The position numbers and the translations under genes are program-made. Positions 16,333 through 25,288 of a stretch of DNA of 64,000 nt are shown piece after piece (the first letter of the stretch is position 1; each line of letters opens with the position of its first letter). The notes under the pieces were generated by a model, which was given only the letters and a program-made list of their open reading frames with translations, made no database searches and had not been told where the DNA came from. This DNA comes from CAZWLD01 sp964634685 (GTDB taxonomy: Bacteria > Bacillota_I > Bacilli_A > Acholeplasmatales > JAEDCM01). The stretch covers positions 29,786 through 93,785 of the forward strand of contig CAZWLD010000004.1 in the NCBI GenBank assembly GCA_964634685.1. Reading direction: 5' to 3'.

Positions 16333-18008
16333 GAAAAAAATACATTGTTATCAATACTTTGATTTTAGTTTTTTCGTTATTAATTTTTTTGTTTACCTCC
16401 GCTTGTATCGTTTCTGATTTGAATTTATCGAATCGAAATCAAACCTTAAAGAATTATTTGTCGCTTATTGAATCATCCTTTAATGGATCGAATATGGAGA
16501 CAATTTCTTCAAATATTCAAAAGACTAATAAGGATTTACGAATTACCTTTATTGATAAAGAAGGTAAAGTTTTGCTAGATACAGCTAAAACAAGCGAAGA
16601 GAATCATCTTGATCGTTATGAGATTAAAAATATTGGCAAAATGGCCTGCCGTTATTCAGAAACAACCAATATTAAAATGTATTATCTTGCAGGCTATGAC
16701 AGTACAAATGGTATTTATATCAGGGTCGCAATTCCGGAATCAGCGGTATCTGATACGGTTAATCACTTTACCTATTATGGCTTTGCGGCAATTATTATTT
16801 TAAGCTTTATTTCGTTTGGTTTCATTTATTTGTCTTCAAAAAAATTAGTCAAGCCTTTGAAAAATGAAATAGCAAATTTATCAAAAATTACGAATACGGA
16901 ATTATCCTATAAGGGTGATGATTTGGTAGAATTATCTAACCAAATCGTAAGTGTTAGTCGAATAATTAATAACTATATTGCCTCAATCAAAAGCGAAACG
17001 GATAAATTGAATTACATTATTGAAAATATGAATAATGGAATTATCATTATTTCAGGTTTAGGAAATATTTTATTGATTAATAATGTTGCCTTGAAGGTTT
17101 TAAACCGTAAAAAAGAGGATATTCAAAATAAATCATATCTTTATTGCTTTGTTGATTTAAAAATTTCTAATGAGATTGAAAAAGCGATGAATTCGAAGCA
17201 GGAATATAGTACTATCTATGAAAATGAGGATCGGACCTATCTTGTATCTATTACATCACTTTACGCCGATTTTGTTATGGATGGAGAACAATCGGGAGTT
17301 AGTGTCTTCATTTATGATGTGACCGAAGAAAAAAGACTCGAGAGGGTTAAGCTTGATTTCTTTGCGAATGCCAGTCATGAGCTTAAAAGTCCTTTAACCT
17401 CTATTATTGGTTATCAGCAATTGATTAGTGAAGGAATTATTGCTGATGAAGCTGAAATCAAGGATGCGACAGCTAAGACAATTAAAGAGGCTTCACGAAT
17501 GAATCAAATTATCATCGATATGCTTGAATTATCTAAGCTTGAAATGGTACCTAGTGTGTTAAAAAAAGAGAATCTTTTGTCAATGAGTGAATCTGTTGAT
17601 TCAACCTTAGAATCATTTGATGAAATTATCAAACAGAAGCAAATCAAAATTGTTAAGGATTATAGTGATTTTCAGGTTCTATTTGATAAGGATGATTTAT
17701 ATCATTTGATAAGAAACATTGTGGATAATGCGATTAAATACAATGTTATAAATGGCGTGATATTAATTAAGATTGATGCCTCAAATAAAACACTTGCGAT
17801 AAATAATACCGGGGAGATTATCTCAAATGAAGATCAAACGCGCATTTTTGAGAGATTTTATCGTGTTGATAAGGCTAAATCAAAGGAGCTTGGGGGAACT
17901 GGACTCGGCTTGGCGATTGTTAAGCATATTTGTTTAAACAATGATGTTTTAATCAACGTTGAGTCAAAAGCTAACGAAGGAACAACCTTTACCTTTAAAT
18001 TTAAATAG
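16329..18008 (+). CDS. phoR: Phosphate sensor histidine kinase PhoR
   Basis: A 559-residue membrane kinase. Two membrane helices (about 7-27 and 150-170) flank an extracellular segment. A linker and a PAS domain follow (LNYIIENMNNGIIIISGLGN, about 226-245). The H box FFANASHELKSPLTSIIGY holds the autophosphorylated His, and the ATPase domain has NIVDNAIKYN and GGTGLGLAIVKHI. This is the typical PhoR architecture. It is the last gene of the operon and is followed by an 11-bp-stem terminator. The pair with the upstream regulator should control the pst genes. Confidence 0.9.
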   Translation: MRKKYIVINTLILVFSLLIFLFTSACIVSDLNLSNRNQTLKNYLSLIESSFNGSNMETISSNIQKTNKDLRITFIDKEGKVLLDTAKTSEENHLDRYEIKNIGKMACRYSETTNIKMYYLAGYDSTNGIYIRVAIPESAVSDTVNHFTYYGFAAIIILSFISFGFIYLSSKKLVKPLKNEIANLSKITNTELSYKGDDLVELSNQIVSVSRIINNYIASIKSETDKLNYIIENMNNGIIIISGLGNILLINNVALKVLNRKKEDIQNKSYLYCFVDLKISNEIEKAMNSKQEYSTIYENEDRTYLVSITSLYADFVMDGEQSGVSVFIYDVTEEKRLERVKLDFFANASHELKSPLTSIIGYQQLISEGIIADEAEIKDATAKTIKEASRMNQIIIDMLELSKLEMVPSVLKKENLLSMSESVDSTLESFDEIIKQKQIKIVKDYSDFQVLFDKDDLYHLIRNIVDNAIKYNVINGVILIKIDASNKTLAINNTGEIISNEDQTRIFERFYRVDKAKSKELGGTGLGLAIVKHICLNNDVLINVESKANEGTTFTFKFK

Positions 18009-18069
18009 TTGAGTAAATGTAGGTTCTATAAGACAGTATTAGAACATTACTAACATCGAGTGCGCCAAA

Positions 18070-18115
18070 AACAAGCGATAATTTGTTTTCATAACCGAAT
18101 ATCGCTTGTTTTTAT
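18070..18115 (+). terminator. Terminator of the pst-pho operon
   Basis: AACAAGCGATA (18070-18080) pairs perfectly with TATCGCTTGTT (18100-18110) across a 19-base loop, and T-rich sequence follows. Confidence 0.75.
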
Positions 18116-18198
18116 ATTTTTAATCGCCCAATGAAAGCGTAGTTGTCACCATTTTACTTTATTCGCTGTAAAAAATGTAATTATTCCCCAAAAATTCG

Positions 18199-18227
18199 TT
18201 GTAATTTTTGTAATAGTGCGCTATAAT
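18199..18227 (+). promoter_or_regulatory. Promoter of the second DUF4143 ATPase gene
   Basis: TTGTAA (18199-18204), a 17-base spacer and TATAAT (18222-18227). GGAGGTG at 18244 provides the ribosome site. Confidence 0.65.
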
Positions 18228-18255
18228 ATCTTTGTATTATGACGGAGGTGAGTCT

Positions 18256-19572
18256 ATGTACCGAATTGCGATTGAGAAACTATTAAAATGGAAAGAAAGC
18301 AAACGCCGGAAGCCACTAATCATCGAGGGAGCACGCCAAGTTGGCAAAACCTGGCTGATGAAAGAGTTCGGCAGACTAGCATATGCGGATACTGTTTATA
18401 TTAACTTTGACTCTAATTCCAGAATGGCGGAGCTTTTTGCGTCTGATTTGGATATAAACCGCTTGATAATGGGATTTGAACTATATGAAGGTCGAAAAAT
18501 AGACCCCAACAATACTTTGTTGATTTTTGATGAGGTGCAGGAAGTTCCGAGAGCCTTGGCGTCGTTAAAATACTTCTATGAAAATGCCCCTCAGTATCAC
18601 ATTGTCTGTGCCGGTTCTCTACTCGGCATCGCATTACATGAGGGAACTTCCTTCCCTGTTGGTAAGGTGGATTTTTTAAAGCTCTATCCCCTTTCTTTTA
18701 GAGAATTTATGATGGCAACTGATAAGGAGGATTTTGCGGAGCTTCTTAATAAACGGGATTTCCAGATGATCGCAAGCTTTAGACAAACATATATAGACCT
18801 CTTAAAGCAATATTACTTTGTAGGCGGTATGCCTGAAGCGGTGCAGAGCTTTGTAGAGAATAAAGATTTCAATGAGGTACGTGACATTCAAAAGCGGATC
18901 TTAGCTGCTTATGAGCAGGATTTTTCAAAACATGCTCCCAATGCCATTGTTCCGAAAATTCGTATGTTGTGGAATAGCATCCCATCTCAGCTTGCAAAAG
19001 AAAATAAGAAGTTTATTTATGGACTTCTTCGTGAAGGTGCTCGTGCAAAAGAGTATGAAACAGCTATTATGTGGCTGTCTGATTGCGGACTTGTTCACAA
19101 GGTCAGTCGAGTCAATACAGCTGGTGTTCCTTTGAAGGCTTATGAGGACTTAAAAGCTTTCAAGCTGTTTGTAGTCGATATAGGGTTGCTTGGCTGTATG
19201 GCTGGTCTTAATCAACGTACATTGCTTGACGGAAATGATTTTTTCGTAGAGTTTAAGGGAGCATTAACAGAACAGTATGTTTGCCAACAGCTTAAAACCA
19301 TCGAGGATTTTGGGGTTTACTATTACACCAATGATAGAGGATCCTGTGAGGTTGATTTTGTTGTGGATACGGGTGATTTAATTATTCCTGTTGAGGTAAA
19401 AGCGGAAGTCAATCTCAAAGCTAAGAGTTTGAAGACCTATCAAGAGAAGTTTTCACCCAGAGTATCGGTTCGCACTTCGATGACCGACTACAAAAAGGAA
19501 TCTTGGCTCATAAATCTTCCATTGTATGCAATCGAACAGCTTTCTAGGATATTATTGGACAATAATAAGTAA
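18256..19572 (+). CDS. AAA+ ATPase with DUF4143 domain (copy 2, higher G+C)
   Basis: A 438-residue DUF4143-family ATPase. Walker A is GARQVGKT (25-32) in the context LIIEGARQVGKTWLMKEFG, Walker B is LLIFDEVQE, and CAGSLLGIAL follows. The C-terminal domain has CEVDFVVD and IPVEVKAE, a PD-(D/E)xK-like pattern. A sample of the coding strand reads near 40% G+C, clearly above its neighbours (a sampled line of the following ABC gene is about 28%), and codon choice differs, which suggests recent transfer. It has its own promoter and no coupled partner. Start ATG 18256 is set by GGAGGTG; an in-frame TTG at 18232 lies inside the promoter-proximal leader. Confidence 0.82.
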   Translation: MYRIAIEKLLKWKESKRRKPLIIEGARQVGKTWLMKEFGRLAYADTVYINFDSNSRMAELFASDLDINRLIMGFELYEGRKIDPNNTLLIFDEVQEVPRALASLKYFYENAPQYHIVCAGSLLGIALHEGTSFPVGKVDFLKLYPLSFREFMMATDKEDFAELLNKRDFQMIASFRQTYIDLLKQYYFVGGMPEAVQSFVENKDFNEVRDIQKRILAAYEQDFSKHAPNAIVPKIRMLWNSIPSQLAKENKKFIYGLLREGARAKEYETAIMWLSDCGLVHKVSRVNTAGVPLKAYEDLKAFKLFVVDIGLLGCMAGLNQRTLLDGNDFFVEFKGALTEQYVCQQLKTIEDFGVYYYTNDRGSCEVDFVVDTGDLIIPVEVKAEVNLKAKSLKTYQEKFSPRVSVRTSMTDYKKESWLINLPLYAIEQLSRILLDNNK

Positions 19573-19920
19573 GAGATTATCGAGGTTAAGGGAATTTAAT
19601 TCTTAAATAAACAGTATATAAAATCCTTAAAAATTCTAATTTATTTTTTATCTAACTGGCTAAAATCAGGTAAATCTGTCCTATTAAAACGAAATTCAAT
19701 GGATTACTTGCACATCATTTGTGTGAAATTATTCCTTTGGATTTTTTTATCTAAGCAAGACTGAACTATAACCTTATTTATTATGATAAATTTATTTTTT
19801 GTTTAAAATCATTGACAAAAAGTGTATTTTTTGTTAATGATATGATATAAAGTGGATTAATATTTTGAAATGAAATTTGACTATTTTATAGATTAGGTGA
19901 AAAAGATAGGTGGTTTGTTA

Positions 19921-20166
19921 ATGAAATTTGATGAAAGCTAAGCCGAACCTCATTTAATAAATAAGCGTTTTTGCGGCGATTCAGATTTCTTGTTTTTGGT
20001 TGAAAAGGAAATTGATAAGAGTTTTATGGAATTAAAGAACATATATGATAATGATAAAAATGAATATTTTAATCTATTAAAGAAAAATGAAAAGATAAAT
20101 GTTTTGTTTTTTTTTGACTATCGTTTATTTTTTTCCAGATATCTAAATATAGCAAAAGGGAGATAA
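19921..20166 (+). pseudogene. Small gene (81 codons) with a TAA at codon 7, upstream of an ABC exporter
   Basis: ATG 19921 follows AGGTGG (19909-19914), but the seventh codon is TAA (19939-19941). The same frame then stays open for 74 codons to TAA 20164-20166, ending two bases before the ABC ATPase ATG. The open part encodes a charged, helical sequence (EKEIDKSFMELKNIYDNDKN) with a hydrophobic INVLFFFDYRLFF stretch. I recognise no family. It may be a decayed small protein of the exporter operon, or MKFDES could be a leader peptide. The rest of 19573-19920 holds no gene I can see, only a TTGACA at 19812 with an imperfect -10 near 19835-19851. Confidence 0.4.
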
Positions 20167-20168
20167 TT

Positions 20169-20816
20169 ATGATTCAAATAGAAAAATTATCAAAAAAAAT
20201 TAAAGGAAAAACCATTCTAAAAATTGATAACTTAATTATCGATAAACAATTTACCATTATCACAGGTAATTCAGGAGCTGGAAAATCAACTCTTTTGCGT
20301 GTTATTTCTACAATTGATTGTGATTATGATGGTAATGTTTTTATTGATGGAGTTAATTTAAAAAACAAAGAGATAAACATTCCAATATTAAGAAACAAAA
20401 AAATGGGATTTATGTTTCAAGATTATTTATTGGATGAAAGACTAACTGTTTTTGAGAATATTGAAATACCTTTATTAATTGCTGGATGTAGTAAAGAGGA
20501 AAGAAAAAAGCGAATTGCTGATGTTTTGGTTAAGGTTCATCTTGATGAAATAAGTAATCAAAAAGCTAAAACCTTAAGTGGAGGCGAGAAGCAAAGAGTA
20601 GCTTATGCCCGGGCAATAATCAATAATCCTGAAATAATATTTGCGGACGAACCAACTTCTTCATTAGATGAAGGCAATGCTAAAGATATAATGGAAATGC
20701 TAAAGAAATTATCTAAAGAGGGCACAATGGTTGTCATGGTATCACATGATGATGATTTATTTTGCTATGGTGATCAAATCATTACTCTTAAGAATGGGAT
20801 GATTAGAGATGAATAG
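20169..20816 (+). CDS. ABC exporter ATP-binding protein (MacB/LolD type)
   Basis: A 215-residue ABC ATPase with Walker A GNSGAGKS, Q-loop MGFMFQDYLL, signature LSGGEKQR, Walker B IIFADEPTSSLD and switch VSHDDD. The short length and the MFQDYLLDERLTVFENIEIPLL stretch, read in two halves, are typical of the LolD/MacB/BceA class. It overlaps the first permease gene by eight bases and should form a complex with both permeases that follow. Such systems export or extract peptides and lipid-linked substrates or give resistance to antimicrobial peptides. The substrate cannot be read here. Confidence 0.88.
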   Translation: MIQIEKLSKKIKGKTILKIDNLIIDKQFTIITGNSGAGKSTLLRVISTIDCDYDGNVFIDGVNLKNKEINIPILRNKKMGFMFQDYLLDERLTVFENIEIPLLIAGCSKEERKKRIADVLVKVHLDEISNQKAKTLSGGEKQRVAYARAIINNPEIIFADEPTSSLDEGNAKDIMEMLKKLSKEGTMVVMVSHDDDLFCYGDQIITLKNGMIRDE

Positions 20817-21870
20817 TATAAATCTAACTGCGAAGCCATATTTGATTTACAAAAGAAGAGTAATTCTTGTCACAATGGCTGTTATTTTATTGATTACTTC
20901 AGTTTTTTCAATGCTTAGTCTTAAGAATGGTTGTGACGATTGTTTGAGGGAAAAATTAAATGAGATAGAAGGGTCTATTCAATTAAAAATTAGGTATCCA
21001 TTTCAAGAACTTGAGAAAATTAAGAGTCTTTATTGCTTGAAATCGGATGTCTCTTTGGCTAGAATTGATGGATTTGATGAGCCTGTTTACATATCACAGT
21101 TTTATTCAAACATTCCTTCTGAACAAATAAATAATTATACTTCTATTGGCGACTTCTATTTTTGCGGTGAAGATTACTATTATGGTGATACATTAAAATG
21201 TAAAATTAGTTTAGCAATTGCAAATCAGTTTTCGCTTCATGTTGGAGAATATATCAAATTAAGTGATGATAATCAAATATTATATATCTCGGATATTATC
21301 AATATTGGATCATCACAAAGAATTTCTATTCCGATAAATCTTTACGAAAAAAGAGGAAGAATTAATCTATATCAGGGTGAATTTTTATTTGATGATTATG
21401 TCTTACTTAATAGTAATGGGTTAAAGAGTGATAACCTAAATATGTTTGTTTACTATGATACGGTAAAAATAATTAAGTCATTATTTTCAACATTGTCTAA
21501 TGTATTTTTGGTTGTTTTGTTCTTATGTTATTTTGCTTACATAATGACTTTTATTATAAGTAATAGGAAATATTTTTTGATTGAAAACTATTTAGGCATT
21601 TCTAAAAAGCGATTATTTTTTGAATATTTCATTATAAATTTGGTTCATACTGCTCTAATTGTTGTCGTTTCCTTGGGATTGATTATGATATCAAGTTCAA
21701 AAATTGTTGATAATTTAGGAAAAGCCTTTTCAGTAGAATCTTTGCAATTTGTTTTTGATGGACATTTCTTTATAGTAATTTCATTATCCTTATTTTTGTT
21801 ATCATCATTGGTAATTTTCTTTTTCTTTATTACTTTGGCAAAAAGGGGGATAAATTATGTGGAAGATTAA
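20809..21870 (+). CDS. ABC exporter permease, FtsX/MacB-like (half 1)
   Basis: A 353-residue membrane protein with one N-terminal helix (about 17-38), an extracellular domain of about 180 residues, and three C-terminal helices (about 226-250, 268-292, 318-345). This is the FtsX-like permease topology. The loop IENYLGISKKRLFFEY between the first two of the C-terminal helices resembles the cytoplasmic coupling loop of this family. It overlaps both neighbours by 8 and 14 bases, so the ATPase and two permeases are one translational unit. No peptidase or biosynthetic gene is adjacent. Confidence 0.75.
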   Translation: MNSINLTAKPYLIYKRRVILVTMAVILLITSVFSMLSLKNGCDDCLREKLNEIEGSIQLKIRYPFQELEKIKSLYCLKSDVSLARIDGFDEPVYISQFYSNIPSEQINNYTSIGDFYFCGEDYYYGDTLKCKISLAIANQFSLHVGEYIKLSDDNQILYISDIINIGSSQRISIPINLYEKRGRINLYQGEFLFDDYVLLNSNGLKSDNLNMFVYYDTVKIIKSLFSTLSNVFLVVLFLCYFAYIMTFIISNRKYFLIENYLGISKKRLFFEYFIINLVHTALIVVVSLGLIMISSSKIVDNLGKAFSVESLQFVFDGHFFIVISLSLFLLSSLVIFFFFITLAKRGINYVED

Positions 21871-23056
21871 ACATCTAATTAGAAATGTATTTTGTAATAC
21901 ATCATCATATTTATTATTGCTAATATCAATAACCGTTTTTTCTTCTTTATTCTTTTTTTATACCTCAACAAAAGCGGTTAAAGAGATAAAGGAAGAAAAA
22001 CCAGAAATGTATCTAGCAAGCAATTATGTTTATTCTAAAGGATATTCTGATTTAGATTATCCATATATTAAGGAAAGAATTGATGCAAAGCTTATTAGAC
22101 ATGTTCCCTTAAATCAAACATTTTATTTCAATGATTTGATTAGTGATAAAATCTCATCTGTTGTAATATATGTATCAAAAGATACCTCAAAATCAATAAA
22201 TAGTGAATCTGATAATAAAAGGGTTACATTTTTAATAGGCTCTGAACCTAAGTCTTCAAATGAAGTTGTTGTAGGCGAAGAATTATTATCATGTTATAAT
22301 CTTAATTATAAAAATGCAATTGGCAGTAAAATATCTTATAAATATACAAATAATAGTGGAAGTATCATTGAATTCAAGGGTTTAACAATTTGTGGAATAA
22401 TTAGTTCAGATATAAACAAATTATCTGGAATGAGTAATAAAAAATCAAATTTATTTTGGTTATATGATGATTTAAATATTTTTGTGGATAGAAAACCAAT
22501 CGAAGATACAATTTTTGATAGTGATGTTTTGATAGATGAAAGAACATACTATTTTATGAAGGATTTTGCACATTTAGATGTGATGGTAGAAAATGGAAAG
22601 AGTAGAGGCTATGAAATGGTTTCTTCCGACCTTGATATTTTAACAGTACTAGGGCTTATTTCTAGTAATGCTGTCGATAAAGCAATTACAATTGTTTGGG
22701 TTATCTTTGGGCCAATATTTATTTTTGTGGCCGGTGTAATGATTGTCTTTATATTAGAGCGCTTTTTAAATGAAAGATTGAGAGAAATAAAGATAATGAA
22801 ATATTTAGGATTGGGCAAATTTTCTTTTGCAGTAATATTTGTTATAGAATTATTTGTTTTGTTTTCGATTTCGGTCTTGGCTTCATATTTTATTGCTAAT
22901 GCGCTATATTCTGCATTTTCTCATATGTTAAGCGAAAAATACATGTGTGAACTTAGATATGATATTAATAAGGGTATTTGGCTTCTATTGATATTTTCGC
23001 TAATAGCTTTCTTAGTTGAAGTAGTTTTATTATATAGAAAGAAGAGGAATATTTAA
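21857..23056 (+). CDS. ABC exporter permease, FtsX/MacB-like (half 2)
   Basis: A 399-residue permease of the same topology as its neighbour: N-terminal helix (16-36), a long extracellular part to about residue 270, then three helices (about 276-300, 322-347, 372-392). The coupling loop LREIKIMKYLGLGKFSF is a good FtsX-like match. The two permeases probably form a heterodimer. The gene ends the exporter operon, and a short frame of 18 codons (MKKMISYLKFSLISS start) begins at once after the stop but is cut off by TGA. Confidence 0.75.
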   Translation: MWKIKHLIRNVFCNTSSYLLLLISITVFSSLFFFYTSTKAVKEIKEEKPEMYLASNYVYSKGYSDLDYPYIKERIDAKLIRHVPLNQTFYFNDLISDKISSVVIYVSKDTSKSINSESDNKRVTFLIGSEPKSSNEVVVGEELLSCYNLNYKNAIGSKISYKYTNNSGSIIEFKGLTICGIISSDINKLSGMSNKKSNLFWLYDDLNIFVDRKPIEDTIFDSDVLIDERTYYFMKDFAHLDVMVENGKSRGYEMVSSDLDILTVLGLISSNAVDKAITIVWVIFGPIFIFVAGVMIVFILERFLNERLREIKIMKYLGLGKFSFAVIFVIELFVLFSISVLASYFIANALYSAFSHMLSEKYMCELRYDINKGIWLLLIFSLIAFLVEVVLLYRKKRNI

Positions 23057-23089
23057 TGAAAAAAATGATTTCTTATTTAAAGTTTAGTT

Positions 23090-23224
23090 TAATTTCGTCA
23101 CGGTTATTATGAACTAGCTGAAAAAAGTGCTGTTTCCGAAGAACAACTTCTTGTAAATCTCCTTCTATGTCGAGAACAAAACTGGATGCCTCAATTTTTT
23201 TACAAAAGTACTTGCATGAATAAA
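23090..23224 (+). pseudogene. Short remnant, possibly of a HicB-type C-terminus
   Basis: Between the exporter and cysK, one frame without an initiator encodes HGYYELAEKSAVSEEQLLVN followed by a Leu-rich end and a stop. The pattern (L-A-E-K-x-x-V-S-x-x-Q-L) recalls the ribbon-helix-helix tail of HicB antitoxins. The match is short, so this is only a suggestion. Confidence 0.25.
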
Positions 23225-23240
23225 TGAATTGCTTTATAAT
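23212..23240 (+). promoter_or_regulatory. cysK promoter
   Basis: TTGCAT (23212-23217), 17 bases, TATAAT (23235-23240). AGAGGAAAAG precedes the cysK ATG. Confidence 0.65.
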
Positions 23241-23280
23241 GCTTAGTAAAATAGTAGGAATTAGAAAAGAGGAAAAGAAA

Positions 23281-24198
23281 ATGTTATTTAAATCAATTTT
23301 CGAATTAGTTGGTAATACACCATTAGTTCAAATTAACAAATTAAATGATACATCAGCAAATATTTATGCTAAGGTTGAATATTTTAATCCAACCGGTTCA
23401 GTTAAGGATCGTATTGCCAAAGCAATGATATTAGATGCGGAGGAAAAAGGATTATTGAATAAGGATTCAATTATTGTTGAGCCGACTAGCGGCAATACCG
23501 GAATTGGATTATCCGCGATGGCAACGGCTCGTGGCTACAAAGCCATCATTGTTATGCCGGATACGATGTCGGTTGAAAGAAGAAATTTAATGAAGGCTTA
23601 TGGCGCAACTGTTGTTTTATCTGAAGGTGCAAAGGGAATGAAGGGCGCAATTGAAAAGGCTAATGAAATCAAGGCCGCAAATCCTAATGTTTTTATTCCA
23701 GGTCAATTTGATAATCCAAGTAATCCAGAAGCTCATTATCTTACAACAGGTCCTGAAATATATCGTGATTTAGATGGTAAGGTTGACGTTTTAGTTGGTG
23801 GTATTGGAACAGGTGGAACGATAACTGGTGCTGGTAAATATTTAAAAGAACAAAATCCGAACATTAAGGTAATTGGCGTTGAACCGTCTTCATCTCCAGT
23901 CTTATCAAAAGGATATTCCGGACCTCATAAAATTCAAGGAATTGGGGCTGGCTTTGTGCCAAATACCTTAGATCGTGATATTTTAGACGAAGTGATTACG
24001 ATTGAAAACGACGACGCTTTTGCGACGGGTCGTCTTTTATCAAAAGAGGAAGGTATTTTAGTTGGTATTTCAGCCGGAGCTGCGATGAAGGCGGCGTTGA
24101 TGGTTGCGAATAGAGAAGAAAACAAAGGAAAAAATATTGTCGTAATTTTGCCAGACGGTGGAGATCGATATATGTCAACTCCTTTATTTACGGAGTAA
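23281..24198 (+). CDS. cysK: Cysteine synthase (O-acetylserine sulfhydrylase)
   Basis: A 305-residue PLP enzyme that makes cysteine from O-acetylserine and sulfide. The PLP lysine is in NPTGSVKDRIA, the substrate loop is PTSGNTGIGL, the phosphate cup is GGIGTGGTITG, and KIQGIGAGFVP and SAGAAMKAAL complete the family pattern. ATG 23281 is set by GAGGAAAAG; an upstream in-frame ATG at 23224 lies inside the promoter. No serine acetyltransferase is in the window. It is followed four bases later by a broken Rrf2-type regulator that in relatives controls cysteine metabolism. Confidence 0.95.
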   Translation: MLFKSIFELVGNTPLVQINKLNDTSANIYAKVEYFNPTGSVKDRIAKAMILDAEEKGLLNKDSIIVEPTSGNTGIGLSAMATARGYKAIIVMPDTMSVERRNLMKAYGATVVLSEGAKGMKGAIEKANEIKAANPNVFIPGQFDNPSNPEAHYLTTGPEIYRDLDGKVDVLVGGIGTGGTITGAGKYLKEQNPNIKVIGVEPSSSPVLSKGYSGPHKIQGIGAGFVPNTLDRDILDEVITIENDDAFATGRLLSKEEGILVGISAGAAMKAALMVANREENKGKNIVVILPDGGDRYMSTPLFTE

Positions 24199-24202
24199 AG
24201 CT

Positions 24203-24358
24203 ATGATTTCGACAAAAGGTAGATATGCCCTTCGGGCAATGATTGATATTGCCTGTAATGAAAAAAATGGATTTGTTTCATTAAAAGATATATCAAAAAG
24301 GCAAGAGATTCCAATAAATGTAAAACAGTTTCCCTTTGGAGAGAATATTATCAGGTGA
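24203..24358 (+). pseudogene. Truncated Rrf2/CymR-like transcriptional regulator
   Basis: ATG 24203 begins a clean Rrf2-family N-terminus (MISTKGRYALRAMIDIACN, then FVSLKDISKRQEIP), which is the start of the winged helix-turn-helix of CymR/IscR. After about residue 37 homology stops; where relatives read KYLEQI the sequence becomes NVKQFPFGENIIR and ends at 51 codons, against about 130-150 normally. No continuation is visible in other frames downstream. The position right after cysK fits CymR, the cysteine-metabolism repressor. It is probably non-functional, so cysK may be constitutive. Confidence 0.7.
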
Positions 24359-24534
24359 CAAAACAATTTTTTTCAAGTAAACATTACCAGATTTAATGTA
24401 TTTTTCCAAAGAAGAAATGTAATAATTAATGATTGTAGCTGATTAAAGATTGTTTACTTGGTCTAGATTAGTTTTTTAATTGTCATAGGTGATTACTCTT
24501 TGGTGAAAATATCTTTTGTATTATGGTCAATCCA

Positions 24535-24563
24535 TTGACAAATGGTCGGCATGCCGATATAAT
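24535..24563 (+). promoter_or_regulatory. Promoter with a 12-bp palindromic operator in the spacer
   Basis: TTGACA (24535-24540), a 17-base spacer and TATAAT (24558-24563). The perfect palindrome TCGGCATGCCGA (24546-24557) occupies the spacer and abuts the -10. A dimeric repressor bound there would block RNA polymerase. The encoded helix-turn-helix protein just downstream is the obvious candidate. The preceding 24359-24534 holds no gene that I see. Confidence 0.7.
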
Positions 24564-24583
24564 GAAATTAAGGAGTGATTTTT

Positions 24584-25045
24584 ATGAACCTACAAGAATA
24601 TTTAGATTCTAGAAAAATTACCAAATATCATTTGTCCCAAATCAGTGGTGTTCCCAAAACGACTATAATAGATATTTGTTCCGGAAAAAGCTCTTTACAA
24701 AAATGCTCTGCCCATACGGTCCAACAAATTGCAAAAGCTCTTGATTGCACGATGGAATTTATTATGACATTAGATTCACCGAAAACGGAGTACGATAATG
24801 AAACTGGACTTCCCAAAAGTAAAGAGTTTCTTGAATGTGATCTTCCACCTTATCTACAAGCTTCATTAGAAAATATGATTGCTTCTTGGAAGATTATAGA
24901 TAGTGGCGAAACGGATCTTCATTGGGACTTAGCCTGGTGTGAGTTGAATGCGGATATTAATTCTGCAGAAGTCGAACAAGAAATATCGAGTGAACAAGCT
25001 TGGTACTTGCGTGAAAAATATTTAAGGCTGGAAAAAGATGATTAA
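24584..25045 (+). CDS. XRE-like helix-turn-helix protein, probable autoregulator/antitoxin-type
   Basis: A 153-residue protein with an N-terminal lambda-repressor-type helix-turn-helix (MNLQEYLDSRKITKYHLSQI, then GVPKTTIIDICSGKSSL, about 1-60) and an acidic, Trp-rich C-terminal domain (DLHWDLAWCELNADIN). I have seen this two-part arrangement in Firmicute proteins beside small toxin-like genes, but no such partner is adjacent here. AAGGAG (24569-24574) sets the start. It probably represses itself through the palindrome in its promoter. DNA binding is well supported; antitoxin function is inference. Confidence 0.7.
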   Translation: MNLQEYLDSRKITKYHLSQISGVPKTTIIDICSGKSSLQKCSAHTVQQIAKALDCTMEFIMTLDSPKTEYDNETGLPKSKEFLECDLPPYLQASLENMIASWKIIDSGETDLHWDLAWCELNADINSAEVEQEISSEQAWYLREKYLRLEKDD

Positions 25046-25288
25046 TCTGTGATTATTTTTGCTATTCTTTTTGTGAATTTTTAATCAATAGGCTGATGAT
25101 TTCATCGGCTTTTTTTATATTTTGCTGATGGTATTTTTATTTATAATATTCATAATATATAGAAAAAAGAAGAATATTTAATAATCGTTTCCGGAAAATC
25201 ACGAAAACTGAAATCGTATATATATTTACTTTTTATTAAAAATGATATAAAATACTAACGGTATAAACAATTAAAGGAGAGATATATA

